From DTLC01 sp964555645 (GTDB taxonomy: Bacteria; Verrucomicrobiota; Verrucomicrobiia; Limisphaerales; DTLC01), in the NCBI GenBank assembly GCA_964555645.1, contig CAZKTA010000004.1:1-64000 (forward strand): a stretch of 64,000 nucleotides of DNA, written 5' to 3'. The translations under genes were made by a program, and so were the position numbers. Positions 9,197-17,292 of the stretch are shown in pieces. Each line of letters begins with the position of its first letter. The stretch's first letter is position 1. Below the pieces are notes generated by a model, which was not told the origin of the DNA, did no database searches, and was given only the letters and a program-made list of their open reading frames with translations.

Positions 9197-9446
9197 TGCC
9201 AGTTATCATCCCCAACTCAAGACCGAAAATCAAGAACGCAAAGGCAAAATCCGCATGCCTAAATTCTTAGTGGTTCAGAGTATTGCGCTTTGCCCCATCT
9301 GCAATAGCCTATTCTGAAGGCATGCACGCAGGCTTGCCCGTCACTTTACCCCAGCAGATGCGCGCTCCGTTAGTGTGTCTGAGGTACAGAGACTTATGCC
9401 GGATCGGTCTTGCAGCGCTGGAGGTGGTGACAAGCTGGCAGTGTGA

Positions 9447-10763
9447 TCAGTCGAAGTTCTCGACCCTAATCATCGCCGGTTTGCCTTTAACCACGGGCAG
9501 TTTGCCTATCTGTTGCAATGCTTTGGCCATAGCGGCATTGTGTGCCTCGTGCATCATCATGATGACCGGCACGGTTGTGCCTTTATGTTCCTCTGGTTGA
9601 ATAACGGACGATATACTGATCTTTGCCTTGCCGAGGATGGACGAGATCCGTGCAAGCACGCCTGGTTGGTCAACCACGTTCAGCCGCACGTAGTAACGCG
9701 ATATTACATCACCGATGCAGACTACCTTGCCGGCGCGTTCATGCGCCACGAACGCCGGCACACGTTGTTTCGTGCCCAGGGTCAGGTCAAGGGCTGCGTC
9801 GGCCAGATCGCTCAGGACTGCACTTGCGGTTGCGTCCTTGCCAGCGCCGCGTCCGTAGAACATTGTGTCACCCACAACATCGCCGCGTACAAACACGGCA
9901 TTGAACACGTCGTTCACATCGGCCAGAAGGTGCCACTTCGGCACAAGCGTTGGGTAAACTGACACTTGAATTTGCGGGGCGGCGGTGGTCCCATCCCCTA
10001 ATCGTTTTACGACCCCGAGCAATTTGATCACGTAGCCCAATTGATCTGCAAACCTGATGTCGGTCTGTGTGATCGAGCGGATGCCTTCAACGTAAATTTG
10101 ACGTTGGTTAACCCAAAACCCGTGCGCAAGCGATGCCAAAATTCCCGTTTTATGCATTGCATCCAGTCCGTCTATGTCAAGGCTCGGGTCGGCCTCGGCG
10201 TAACCAAGCCGTTGCGCCTCTTTCAACGCCACATCAAACTCCATTCCGTCGCGTTTCATCCGGGTCAAAATGTAGTTGCACGTGCCATTTACGATGCCGT
10301 AGATGTGTGTGATGCGGTTACCAACAAACCCTTCGCGTAACGCTTTGATGATCGGGATACCCCCAGCGACACTGGCTTCATAGTACAAGTTGGAGTTGTT
10401 GGCTTTTGCAGCGGCAAACAGCTCCGGGCCGTGTGCAGACAGAAGCGCTTTATTGGCTGTGATGACCGGTTTGCCCAAGCGCAGCGCGCTAAGCACCATT
10501 TCACGCGCAACGGTTGTACCGCCTGCAAGCTCAGCTACAATCTGCACTTGTGGATCGTTAACAACACTGCGCCAGTCTGTTGTCAGGTACCGACGTGGGA
10601 TCGGGTACGGGCGCGGCTCGTCGAACTGTTTGACAGCAATTTTTACGATGTTGATCTGCACTCCGATGCGTTTGGCCAATAGTTCACCGTTGCGCTGCAG
10701 TGCGTGGAACACGCCGCTGCCTACTGTGCCGCCACCGATCATGCCTAAGTTAACCACGTGCAT
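9447..10763 (-). CDS. hom: homoserine dehydrogenase with C-terminal ACT domain
   Basis: 438 residues from the ATG at 10763. This start puts the Rossmann motif GMIGGGTVGSG at residues 7-17, as in other Hom proteins; a TTG 57 bases upstream (10820) would add an unlikely extension. It reduces aspartate semialdehyde to homoserine with NAD(P)H, the branch toward threonine and methionine. The catalytic region contains NGTCNYIL and a YAEADPSLDIDGLD motif. The last about 80 residues are an ACT domain (RLNVVDQPGVLARISSIL), usually the threonine sensor. It is upstream of lysC in the same direction, so the two may be co-regulated. Upstream, a palindrome at 10895-10913 lies in the divergent intergenic region. 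Confidence 0.94.
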   Translation of the reverse strand: MHVVNLGMIGGGTVGSGVFHALQRNGELLAKRIGVQINIVKIAVKQFDEPRPYPIPRRYLTTDWRSVVNDPQVQIVAELAGGTTVAREMVLSALRLGKPVITANKALLSAHGPELFAAAKANNSNLYYEASVAGGIPIIKALREGFVGNRITHIYGIVNGTCNYILTRMKRDGMEFDVALKEAQRLGYAEADPSLDIDGLDAMHKTGILASLAHGFWVNQRQIYVEGIRSITQTDIRFADQLGYVIKLLGVVKRLGDGTTAAPQIQVSVYPTLVPKWHLLADVNDVFNAVFVRGDVVGDTMFYGRGAGKDATASAVLSDLADAALDLTLGTKQRVPAFVAHERAGKVVCIGDVISRYYVRLNVVDQPGVLARISSILGKAKISISSVIQPEEHKGTTVPVIMMMHEAHNAAMAKALQQIGKLPVVKGKPAMIRVENFD

Positions 10764-10894
10764 AATGCGCCACAGATTGCCGACCTGGCTCTGTGCCGAC
10801 AACTCAATTTTGTTGCGCAATATGGGCAGCCCACACCAACGGACTAGGTTGTTGCCGAGCGACGCGATCGTTAGACCGGCTCAACCGTGCGCGT

Positions 10895-10913
10895 GTTATT
10901 TGTCAAAAATAAC
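10895..10913. promoter_or_regulatory. inverted repeat between hom and 11057 gene
   Basis: GTTATTT (10895-10901) and AAATAAC (10907-10913) are perfect inverted arms around a 5-base centre. The minus-strand reading contains TTGACA, so the site could overlap a -35 box for hom. It may be an operator shared by the divergent genes. The site is too short to be certain. Confidence 0.3.
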
Positions 10914-11056
10914 GCTTGCCAATGTAACCTGCTGCTGCGGCAGTTCGTCTTGGTATGTGAACCGGGTAATCTGGGGCTGAAGCGGGTCGTGTGGGTTGAC
11001 CACGGAACCGGCCCAGACCAACCGGAAACTCAGAAACTCAAAAGGAAAAACTTGTA

Positions 11057-11872
11057 ATGCGACACTCAGACTTTATGAACCGGACAAGAGCAATTGCAAT
11101 ATGCAGTGCGTTGACGCTGGGTTGGTTGGTAGCTAGTCCAGTTTGCGCTTTTGCACAACCGAACCAAACACAACCTTCGGGACCGCCACCAGGGGCAGGT
11201 CGGCTTGAAGGACGCCAGCCTGGTCCAGGGCCAAGAATAGGTGTCGAGCAGCGTGTACAGCGGTTAACCGAGCGGTTGAATCTGACACAGGAACAGCAAA
11301 CAAAGCTCCGCACAATTATCCAGGAGGAACAACAGAAACTCCAGGAATTGCGCACCAACACGGCAATTACACCCCCGGAACGAATGGGCAAAGTGCGCCA
11401 GCTCAGGGAACAAACAAACAACAAAATACGCGAAATCCTGACCCCTGAGCAAAAGCAGCGGTTTGATGAGTTGCCAATGGCCGGAATGCAACAGGGCGCC
11501 GGGCCGGAAGCACGGTTAGACACCAACCAGCGTGTGCAACGGCTTACACAGGCGTTGGGCCTGACTCAAGACCAACAGGCCAAGGTGCGGGCTATTCTCG
11601 AACAAGAGCGAAGTAAAATCCAACAGGTGCGCGCCGACACAACTCTTGCGCCGGAAGCGCGCCGGCCCAAAATGCGTGAGATAGCACAGGAAACGAACAG
11701 CAAAATTCGAGAGATACTAACACCTGAGCAAAAGCAAAAATTCGATGTGATGCCACGGGTGCAATTACTTGGGTCTGGCGGGCCGGGTCAAGGCACAAAC
11801 CAACCCGTTGTGCCGCAGAGCCCCCGTGGGCCGCGCTCAGGCAGACCAGAGCGGCCAGCGGCAACCAGGTAA
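11057..11872 (+). CDS. secreted LTxxQ (Spy/CpxP-like) two-repeat protein
   Basis: 271 residues with a signal peptide (about 7-32, ending AFAQ; ATGs at 11057 and 11075 are both possible). Two homologous helical units of about 75 residues (about 70-140 and 155-230) share the order RVQRLT..LGLTQ(E/D)QQ..KVR.I...(I/R)REILTPEQKQ(R/K)F. LTxxQ motifs of this kind mark the Spy/CpxP family, periplasmic helical proteins that bind unfolded proteins or sense envelope stress. Flanks are Pro/Gly/Arg-rich and probably disordered. The duplication gives a single chain resembling the natural Spy dimer. Transcription is divergent from hom. Confidence 0.8.
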   Translation: MRHSDFMNRTRAIAICSALTLGWLVASPVCAFAQPNQTQPSGPPPGAGRLEGRQPGPGPRIGVEQRVQRLTERLNLTQEQQTKLRTIIQEEQQKLQELRTNTAITPPERMGKVRQLREQTNNKIREILTPEQKQRFDELPMAGMQQGAGPEARLDTNQRVQRLTQALGLTQDQQAKVRAILEQERSKIQQVRADTTLAPEARRPKMREIAQETNSKIREILTPEQKQKFDVMPRVQLLGSGGPGQGTNQPVVPQSPRGPRSGRPERPAATR

Positions 11873-11968
11873 AACAGGGCAATAGTTCGCACATTTGTTG
11901 GCCAGCACGGCATCGCATAGCCGAGCTAGCCAAAAGAGGGTCTGTGCGTGTTCGCCGTGCAGCCTGAG

Positions 11969-12793
11969 TCAGCGTTTTGATTGCTGGCTTTTTAGGTATT
12001 CCTCCTTTGCCTTGGGTAAGTTGGATTGCAGATGGCGAATCCGCGTTTCATCCAACGGATGCGTGCGGAGAAAAGTTGGGGCAACATTGCCACCCCGTTG
12101 TTTGTTATAGTCGGCGAACCGTTGCCAGAAAACTACGGCTTGCTCAGGGTCGTAACCAGCACGCGCCATGTAAATCAGGCCGATGTAGTCAGCTTCTAAC
12201 TCCTGCTCACGGCTGTGAGGCAACACGCGCCCGAGTGTTGTGCCCAAGCCATATGCAGTAGCAACCGCAGCCTGCACACGCGGATCCGACCCCGATATTG
12301 TGGTGCCCAGTATTTGTGCGCCTGCCTCGATTACCAACGCTTCGCTGAGTCGTTCGGCGCCGTGGCGCGCTACTGCGTGGGCAATTTCATGCGCAACAAC
12401 AGTTGCCAGTCCGGCTTCATCACGCGTGATCTCGAGGATGCCTGTATACACGCCGACCTTGCCGCCTGGCAGACAAAACGCATTTGGTTCTTTGCTTTCG
12501 AATAGCACAAACTCCCAGTGCGCATTTGGCAACTGGTTAGATGCAACAGCAGCTATCCGCCGCCCCACACGTTGCAACATTTCATTCGCAGCGGCGTCTT
12601 TGCTGATAGGCGTTTCTTTCTTGAGCTTTTCGAAACTGGTTAACCCCAACTGCATTTCTTGTGACTCAGGTATAAGCCGCAACTGTTTGCGTCCTGTCTC
12701 AGGCACAGTGGCGCATCCTGACATTCCCATGACAAGACAAACCAACGGCAATAAAACGACAGCTCGGCGCGCTATTGGTTTCATACGCTTCAT
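11969..12793 (-). CDS. M48-family metalloprotease lipoprotein
   Basis: 274 residues from the ATG at 12793, chosen because it begins a short basic/hydrophobic signal (MKRMKPIARR then a Leu/Val-rich segment) leading to a lipobox with Cys27 (MGMSGC). The zinc site is VVAHEIAHA (His135, Glu136, His139), with Glu200 in QELEADYIGL as third ligand, as in M48 peptidases such as LoiP/YcaL/BepA. It should sit in the outer membrane facing the periplasm and degrade damaged envelope proteins. There are no TPR repeats after the catalytic domain, so it resembles the short LoiP type and not BepA. The C-terminal HPLDETRIRHLQ motif is typical of the family. Confidence 0.92.
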   Translation of the reverse strand: MKRMKPIARRAVVLLPLVCLVMGMSGCATVPETGRKQLRLIPESQEMQLGLTSFEKLKKETPISKDAAANEMLQRVGRRIAAVASNQLPNAHWEFVLFESKEPNAFCLPGGKVGVYTGILEITRDEAGLATVVAHEIAHAVARHGAERLSEALVIEAGAQILGTTISGSDPRVQAAVATAYGLGTTLGRVLPHSREQELEADYIGLIYMARAGYDPEQAVVFWQRFADYNKQRGGNVAPTFLRTHPLDETRIRHLQSNLPKAKEEYLKSQQSKR

Positions 12794-13254
12794 GTGTATA
12801 GCATAATCGCTGTTTGATGGCTTATGCAATCCATGAAGGTAGCCTTGCCGGATTTGGGTGTGTTCAAGCGTTGCAATGCAAGCACATGGGCAAAGCCGTA
12901 CTCGCAAGCCGCGCTAGGCCAGTCGGGCTTTGGGTTGCTCCGTAGTTATAGGGCAGGCATACTTCTACCCGGTTGGGGTCCCCGATGGTCCTGGCGGCAT
13001 TTTTTTGGGCAGGCAGTGCGTGGTCAATTGCACGTGTTTGGGACTGGAGCACACAAATCGTGCGCCGCCAGATTTGTAAACCCACCAGGTATTAGCCCAT
13101 CGTGAAACCAGCGACAATTTTTGAGCGCATCTGTTTCGCAGGCCGATTTTGATCTGTGTTTGCAAAGCCGTTGCGGTCGGCTGCTGGCACACTTCGTGCG
13201 CACCCGAAGAACTTGCTGTCTGTGGCTAACCACAGGATTGCTCATTTGAATTGA
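12794..13254. other. intergenic region, no gene seen
   Basis: About 460 bases between divergently transcribed genes. Short open frames exist on both strands but none has a recognisable protein or start context. It probably holds the promoters of the M48 lipoprotein and the 13255 gene. Confidence 0.5.
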
Positions 13255-14085
13255 GTGAAGACCTTAAGTGTAGTATCCGGATTAGTTACGGCGCGCTGGC
13301 TAATATTGTGGTTTGAATTGATTTTATGGATGCCCGCGGTAGCCGCCACTGTCCATTTTGATGTGCTCCAAACAAGGACAGGCACGTTCACGAATGTTAC
13401 AGTAGTAAAAACTACTAGCAAAGACATCTTTATCCGGCACGCGAGCGGCATTGGAAACGTCAAGATAGACGACCTCGACAACGAAGCTCTGGTTAAGTTG
13501 GGCCTTGCCAATCCCTCATCCAGACCTTCGGGAGCAACCAATGAAAACCCAGCCAGTGGTTGGGTTGACATAGCCTCGAATCCTGACGACGCGACCCGTT
13601 CGAGTCCAGTCCGGTTTTTCGACAAAGAATCGCTGCCGGTTTCGATGTCCAAACTTACCTCGTTTTCAGCGACGTCGGTGTGGCGCCTCGGTGTTGCGGT
13701 GCTGTTGGTGGGGCTAGCCCTGGTTCTGGGCATGTATTTGTTTTACTGCTACTGCCTGAAGTTGATCTGCATCAAAGCCGGCCACACACCCGGTTTCTTA
13801 ATCTGGCTGCCCGTATTGCAACTGTTTCCCGCGCTGCGCGCAGCCGGCATGTCGCCGCTGTGGTTTATTGCCTTTTTTGTGCCGGTGCTCAACGTTGTGG
13901 CAGTAATTGTGTGGTGTTTGAAGATCGTTGAAGCCCGGCGCAAAAGCGTCTTGGTTGCGATCCTTCTGATATTGCCTGTTACTGATCTGTTTGCGTTTCT
14001 GTACCTGGCGTTTTCCGACTCCGCAAAAAAAGAAGATGCCGCCAAGCCAAGCGGCGTCATGAGGCCACTTGTGCTGGAAACCTGA
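13255..14085 (+). CDS. secreted/membrane protein with DUF5684-like membrane domain
   Basis: 276 residues, GTG start. An N-terminal hydrophobic segment (about 10-32) is followed by a short periplasmic domain (33-75, TVHFDVLQTRTGTFTNVTVV) resembling the small beta module that also opens other secreted proteins of this group. After a Ser/Pro linker come four hydrophobic segments (about 143-165, 178-195, 200-222 and 232-250). The CxxCLKLICIKAGHTPG start and PVLQLFPALRAAGMSPLWF pattern resemble the DUF5684/signal-peptidase-associated membrane domain. The role is unknown. The gene stands alone on this strand. Confidence 0.7.
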   Translation: MKTLSVVSGLVTARWLILWFELILWMPAVAATVHFDVLQTRTGTFTNVTVVKTTSKDIFIRHASGIGNVKIDDLDNEALVKLGLANPSSRPSGATNENPASGWVDIASNPDDATRSSPVRFFDKESLPVSMSKLTSFSATSVWRLGVAVLLVGLALVLGMYLFYCYCLKLICIKAGHTPGFLIWLPVLQLFPALRAAGMSPLWFIAFFVPVLNVVAVIVWCLKIVEARRKSVLVAILLILPVTDLFAFLYLAFSDSAKKEDAAKPSGVMRPLVLET

Positions 14086-14110
14086 TTGTTGATTTTCGCG
14101 AGACCGTGTC

Positions 14111-14245
14111 TTACTTGAGCTGCGAAAGCAGCCGCCGTGCTTGATAAATGACCACAGCAATTGCAGGTGGCATAGTGTAGTTAAGCCACAAACCGCCGCT
14201 CCAGTCCCGCCAAAGATTCAGGTTGTTGACGGCTTGGCTGGCCAC
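14111..14245 (-). CDS. possible 44-residue ORF downstream of dynamin-like gene
   Basis: On the minus strand an open frame begins just inside the end of the dynamin-like gene and runs past its stop to TAA at 14111. The first usable start is GTG 14245, giving 44 residues with a hydrophobic centre (GGLWLNYTMPPAIAVVIYQ) and a basic C-terminus. It could be a small membrane peptide made with the GTPase, or the out-of-frame remnant of a longer GTPase C-terminus after a frameshift. The composition looks coding, but there is no homology evidence. Confidence 0.35.
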   Translation of the reverse strand: MASQAVNNLNLWRDWSGGLWLNYTMPPAIAVVIYQARRLLSQLK

Positions 14246-14267
14246 GATGTCAGCCGATTGGGGGACG

Positions 14268-15998
14268 TTAGGCGAACTGTTGAAGCAATGCGTTTAGCTC
14301 GGCCTGTATTGTGCGCAACTTAGGCGTGTCAGATGTGCTCTGGCTAAGCATCTGCTCTAGAGCCACCAGTTCATTTTCAGCATGTTTGACTGCCTGTTGT
14401 TTTAGATCCTCGATTGTGTTGCTGACGCGTTCGCGCCAGGCAGCAGCCAGGCGCGACATGTTCTTGCGCACCTCAAATTGCGCTTGTTTCAACAAGCGTC
14501 GGTGCACCAGTCCCCTAAAGATTGTCATCGGCACAAGGTAACCCACCAGGTCCAGTGTCACGTCAAACGCAACACCGACTGCTACAGGTGGCGAGGCGGG
14601 TTCATGGATATGGAATTGGAACTCGCGCGGGGCAAGCTCGATACCAAGCGCGTCCTTCACATGTTTTGCCAGTCTGTCCTGCAATGCGCGCAGCGTGCGT
14701 TCGAGATGCCGGCGCACATTCTCGATTGGCGCGCAAAACATCGCGCGCTCGGACACGGACACAGCATGCAATTCTTCGACGAGAAACTTCGTCAGCCATT
14801 CGGTGTAAACCTCAAGCAGCGCAGGCAAACGCAATTGCCACTGTACAAATTGCGCTTGTAACGTTTCGGTGACTTTTTTCTCTAGTGCGCGTCTGCGCGG
14901 GTGCAGGTGTTCGAGTGTCCATTCGAAAGCTTTGGCATCCCACTCGCGCGCAAGCACGCTCAGTTCCTCGCGCAGCAACTCGAATTGCTGACGTTCATCT
15001 TCAATCTTTTCCTCGAGTGCAGCCCGTGCAGACTCACTCTGCGTCGCCGATGCAAGCGCGATCTGCAGGTAATTCAATGTCTGTTTTGCGACCGAGACAA
15101 GTTTATGCCGCAAAATTTCCGAGGCCGCCTCGCGCGCATGCTGAATTAACGGCACAAACAGTCGTTCAACCAGGTCGCGCTTCAATTCGGGCAGGTCGGG
15201 TTTGATTGAATAGAAAAACACCGGCCAATCGGCTCCAAGCTTCTTGTGCAGTTGTTGGCGCACGAAAGCAAACACTTCGGCGCGCTGCGGTTCGGTTAGC
15301 AAGTCGGCTTTTGTCAGCAGCAGTACAATCTTAGGTGTGTGTTGACGCAGTTCTTGCAACAGGTTGAGATCGCGTTCAGAAAGCGGTGCATCTGAACTTA
15401 CAGCTACAAGTGCAGCACCCACCTGCGGCAGCCAGCGCAGGGCTGCTTCTGTGTTATGCGCAAATGCGCTGCCCAGACCGGGTGTGTCAACAAATTCAAG
15501 CGGTCTAAGCGCACGCAACTCAGGCAACTCGATCTCGACCGACTCGACTTGTTTTACGTTGTCCGGGTTTTCATTTTCGCTCACATAAAGGCCTACATCT
15601 ACCAGTGGAACGGTCACGGTCGAGCCATTTAGGAAAGTGACTGTGGCGCGTTCAGTCGGGCCGTATCTGAGTCGAGTGATGACTGCTGTCAGTGGCACAA
15701 CACCGATCGGCAACACAGGCCGCCCAATTAGATGATTTAGAAACGAGCTTTTGCCAGCTTTGAACCGGCCAAATACGGCAACGTCAATCCCTTCACGCAC
15801 GGCTAACTGCCGTTCGCAGGCTGCGATTTGTGGCCGGAGACTTTCAAGGCGCAGTTCGCCTGTTATTTGAGCCACCCTACGTATGAGTTCGAGGGTTGCT
15901 CCGGCTGGTGTTTTGGCTGTGCCCGCCTGCCCGTGCATCGTACACATTTCAGTTTTCTGTTGTGTTTGTGTCATCATGCCCTGCTCTAAAAAGCGCAA
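14268..15998 (-). CDS. dynamin-family GTPase
   Basis: 576 residues. The GTPase motifs are in order: P-loop GRFKAGKSS (77-85), switch Thr in PLTAV (102-106), DTPG (171-174) and TKAD (229-232). A long helical region follows (about 280-570) with charged coiled-coil segments and a mid-chain hydrophobic stretch near 485-510 (VAFDVTLDLVGYLVPMTIF) that may insert in the membrane. Bacterial dynamin-like proteins remodel or repair membranes and some act in phage defence. Nothing around it points to defence: neighbours are a membrane protein gene and IS debris. ATGs at codons 8-9 are alternative starts. Confidence 0.88.
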   Translation of the reverse strand: MRFLEQGMMTQTQQKTEMCTMHGQAGTAKTPAGATLELIRRVAQITGELRLESLRPQIAACERQLAVREGIDVAVFGRFKAGKSSFLNHLIGRPVLPIGVVPLTAVITRLRYGPTERATVTFLNGSTVTVPLVDVGLYVSENENPDNVKQVESVEIELPELRALRPLEFVDTPGLGSAFAHNTEAALRWLPQVGAALVAVSSDAPLSERDLNLLQELRQHTPKIVLLLTKADLLTEPQRAEVFAFVRQQLHKKLGADWPVFFYSIKPDLPELKRDLVERLFVPLIQHAREAASEILRHKLVSVAKQTLNYLQIALASATQSESARAALEEKIEDERQQFELLREELSVLAREWDAKAFEWTLEHLHPRRRALEKKVTETLQAQFVQWQLRLPALLEVYTEWLTKFLVEELHAVSVSERAMFCAPIENVRRHLERTLRALQDRLAKHVKDALGIELAPREFQFHIHEPASPPVAVGVAFDVTLDLVGYLVPMTIFRGLVHRRLLKQAQFEVRKNMSRLAAAWRERVSNTIEDLKQQAVKHAENELVALEQMLSQSTSDTPKLRTIQAELNALLQQFA

Positions 15999-16587
15999 TC
16001 CAGCACATCTTTCGGTAGGAGTTATCAGCGGGTTAATTGCAGTTTGCCCCGGTTAAAACACGCCGGAGCAGGCAAACTCCATTGCCTACACCAATAGTGT
16101 AGCACGCACACAGCCGGGTTCAAGCCGAGCTTTTCGTTGCACAGACTCAGGATTTACGCCAAAAAAATTGTTATCGGAGCTGAGTTGTAAGCATGGAGGA
16201 AACGAGTCGTTGGGTCAGGAGTCGGTGTTACCCGACTGATGCACGAGTTTTATGAGCCGACAAACCAAAGCGGAAGTCCTAGCCCGGGTGCGGTGGCAAT
16301 ATTGCGGCGCGGGTCAGCAGCACAACCATCAACTGATCAATCAAGCCGTCTGAACTGCTGGGTTATTATCGCAAAGCGGCGATTTGGGCCTTGCAACGCA
16401 AGCCCAAGCCGTGCCCTGCATCGGTTGCTGGTCTTTGGCGTGTCTGCACCAGTATCATCCCGAGAGGGAGCTGTTGACCCTCAAGCCAATCTGGTTTACG
16501 GCGTTTCATCTGTGTGGTAACCGCCTTTTGGCCGCGTTGCTGCCAGAACGGTTCCCGGCCTATGAGGCGGACCATCGGCGTCTAGGG
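15999..16587. other. gene-poor region with possible gene remnant
   Basis: From about 16320 to 16590 the plus strand contains stretches that look like eroded coding DNA in two frames: a basic segment (YYRKAAIWALQRKPKP, about 16360-16410) in one, then ERELLTLKPIWFTAFHLCG and LLPERFPAYEADHRR (16460-16585) in another. They could be one old gene broken by a frameshift. The second frame runs into a TAG made by the first bases of the IS remnant at 16588. I could not name the protein. Nothing was seen in 15999-16320. Confidence 0.35.
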
Positions 16588-17177
16588 TAGTGTCTGACCG
16601 GAAACGAGTTAACACGCATGTGGGGATTGGTTTTGGTGAAGAGAGGACAGTGCGAATGTTGGTGGGGCGGTTGAAACTTTTGGTGGAATTCTGCGTCCGG
16701 CCCTCTTACATTCGCCATGCGAAAACGACATTCTCCACAACCGGACTTCAACATCATTCCCATTGAAAAGATTCAACTGCCGAGCGCAAAGACTTTTGTG
16801 GTTTTGCGCAAAGCGCACAGTGCAGTGGAGAGCGACATCCACAGTTTGGAACATCACGGTCTGAACCGGTGTTTGGATGTGGGATTGGCCGGCTATTTGC
16901 GCTACGTGGGCTACGGCGTGATGAGTTACAACCTGCACGTGATCGGGCGGCAATTGCTGCAGCAGCCGTGCCAACGCGGGCAACCGCAGGCGCTGGCGGC
17001 CTGAAATGGCCCGCTGGAAAAGCCCAAGGCCGAGTCTGAGGGAGCCGGGGTCTTTACTAGTTGGGAATTTTTGTGTTTTTTAGAAGGTTTGGCGTAAAAA
17101 CCCAGCGCTGGCCATGTCTTTGCTCCTGGGAGTATCCCGCGCCATTCCAAAAAACACGCGTTTACGGCCAGACACTA
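16588..17177 (+). mobile_element. 590-bp insertion-sequence remnant with terminal inverted repeats
   Basis: The left end (16588) reads TAGTGTCTGACCGGAAACG and the right end, reverse-complemented (17177 leftward), reads TAGTGTCTGGCCGTAAACG. Extended to 22 bases the ends differ at three positions. Between them lies only the 3' part of a transposase gene. No matching target duplication is visible next to the ends (GGG on the left, TTTGG on the right), so the element is old, deleted or rearranged. It is too short to be autonomous but keeps both ends and could have been mobilised in trans. Confidence 0.75.
16717..17004 (+). pseudogene. transposase C-terminal fragment (ISNCY/ISDol1-like)
   Basis: About 95 residues remain. 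The block HSAVESDIHSLEHHGLNRC followed by DVGLAGYLRYVGYGVMSYNL is the C-terminal signature of DDE transposases of the ISNCY/ISDol1 group. In complete proteins the last catalytic glutamate region and this block follow several hundred residues, which are missing here. The fragment lies inside the 590-bp element with matching inverted repeats. The family name is from memory and needs a search. Confidence 0.65.
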
Positions 17178-17292
17178 TTTGGCCAATGGACATTGACCCG
17201 AAATCACACGGTGTAACTTTTCTTCACGACAAAGCCGGGTTAGGCACCGCCTTGTCCGGACTGCACGCATTGCGTACGCTGCGATAAAAGCC

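Noticed and set aside
9197..9446. Lysine riboswitch before lysC
   Set aside because: The 250-base leader does not show the conserved core words of the class by eye.
14268..15998. Anti-phage defence locus around the dynamin-like GTPase
   Set aside because: No nuclease, toxin, retron or other defence gene is adjacent; only a membrane protein and IS debris.
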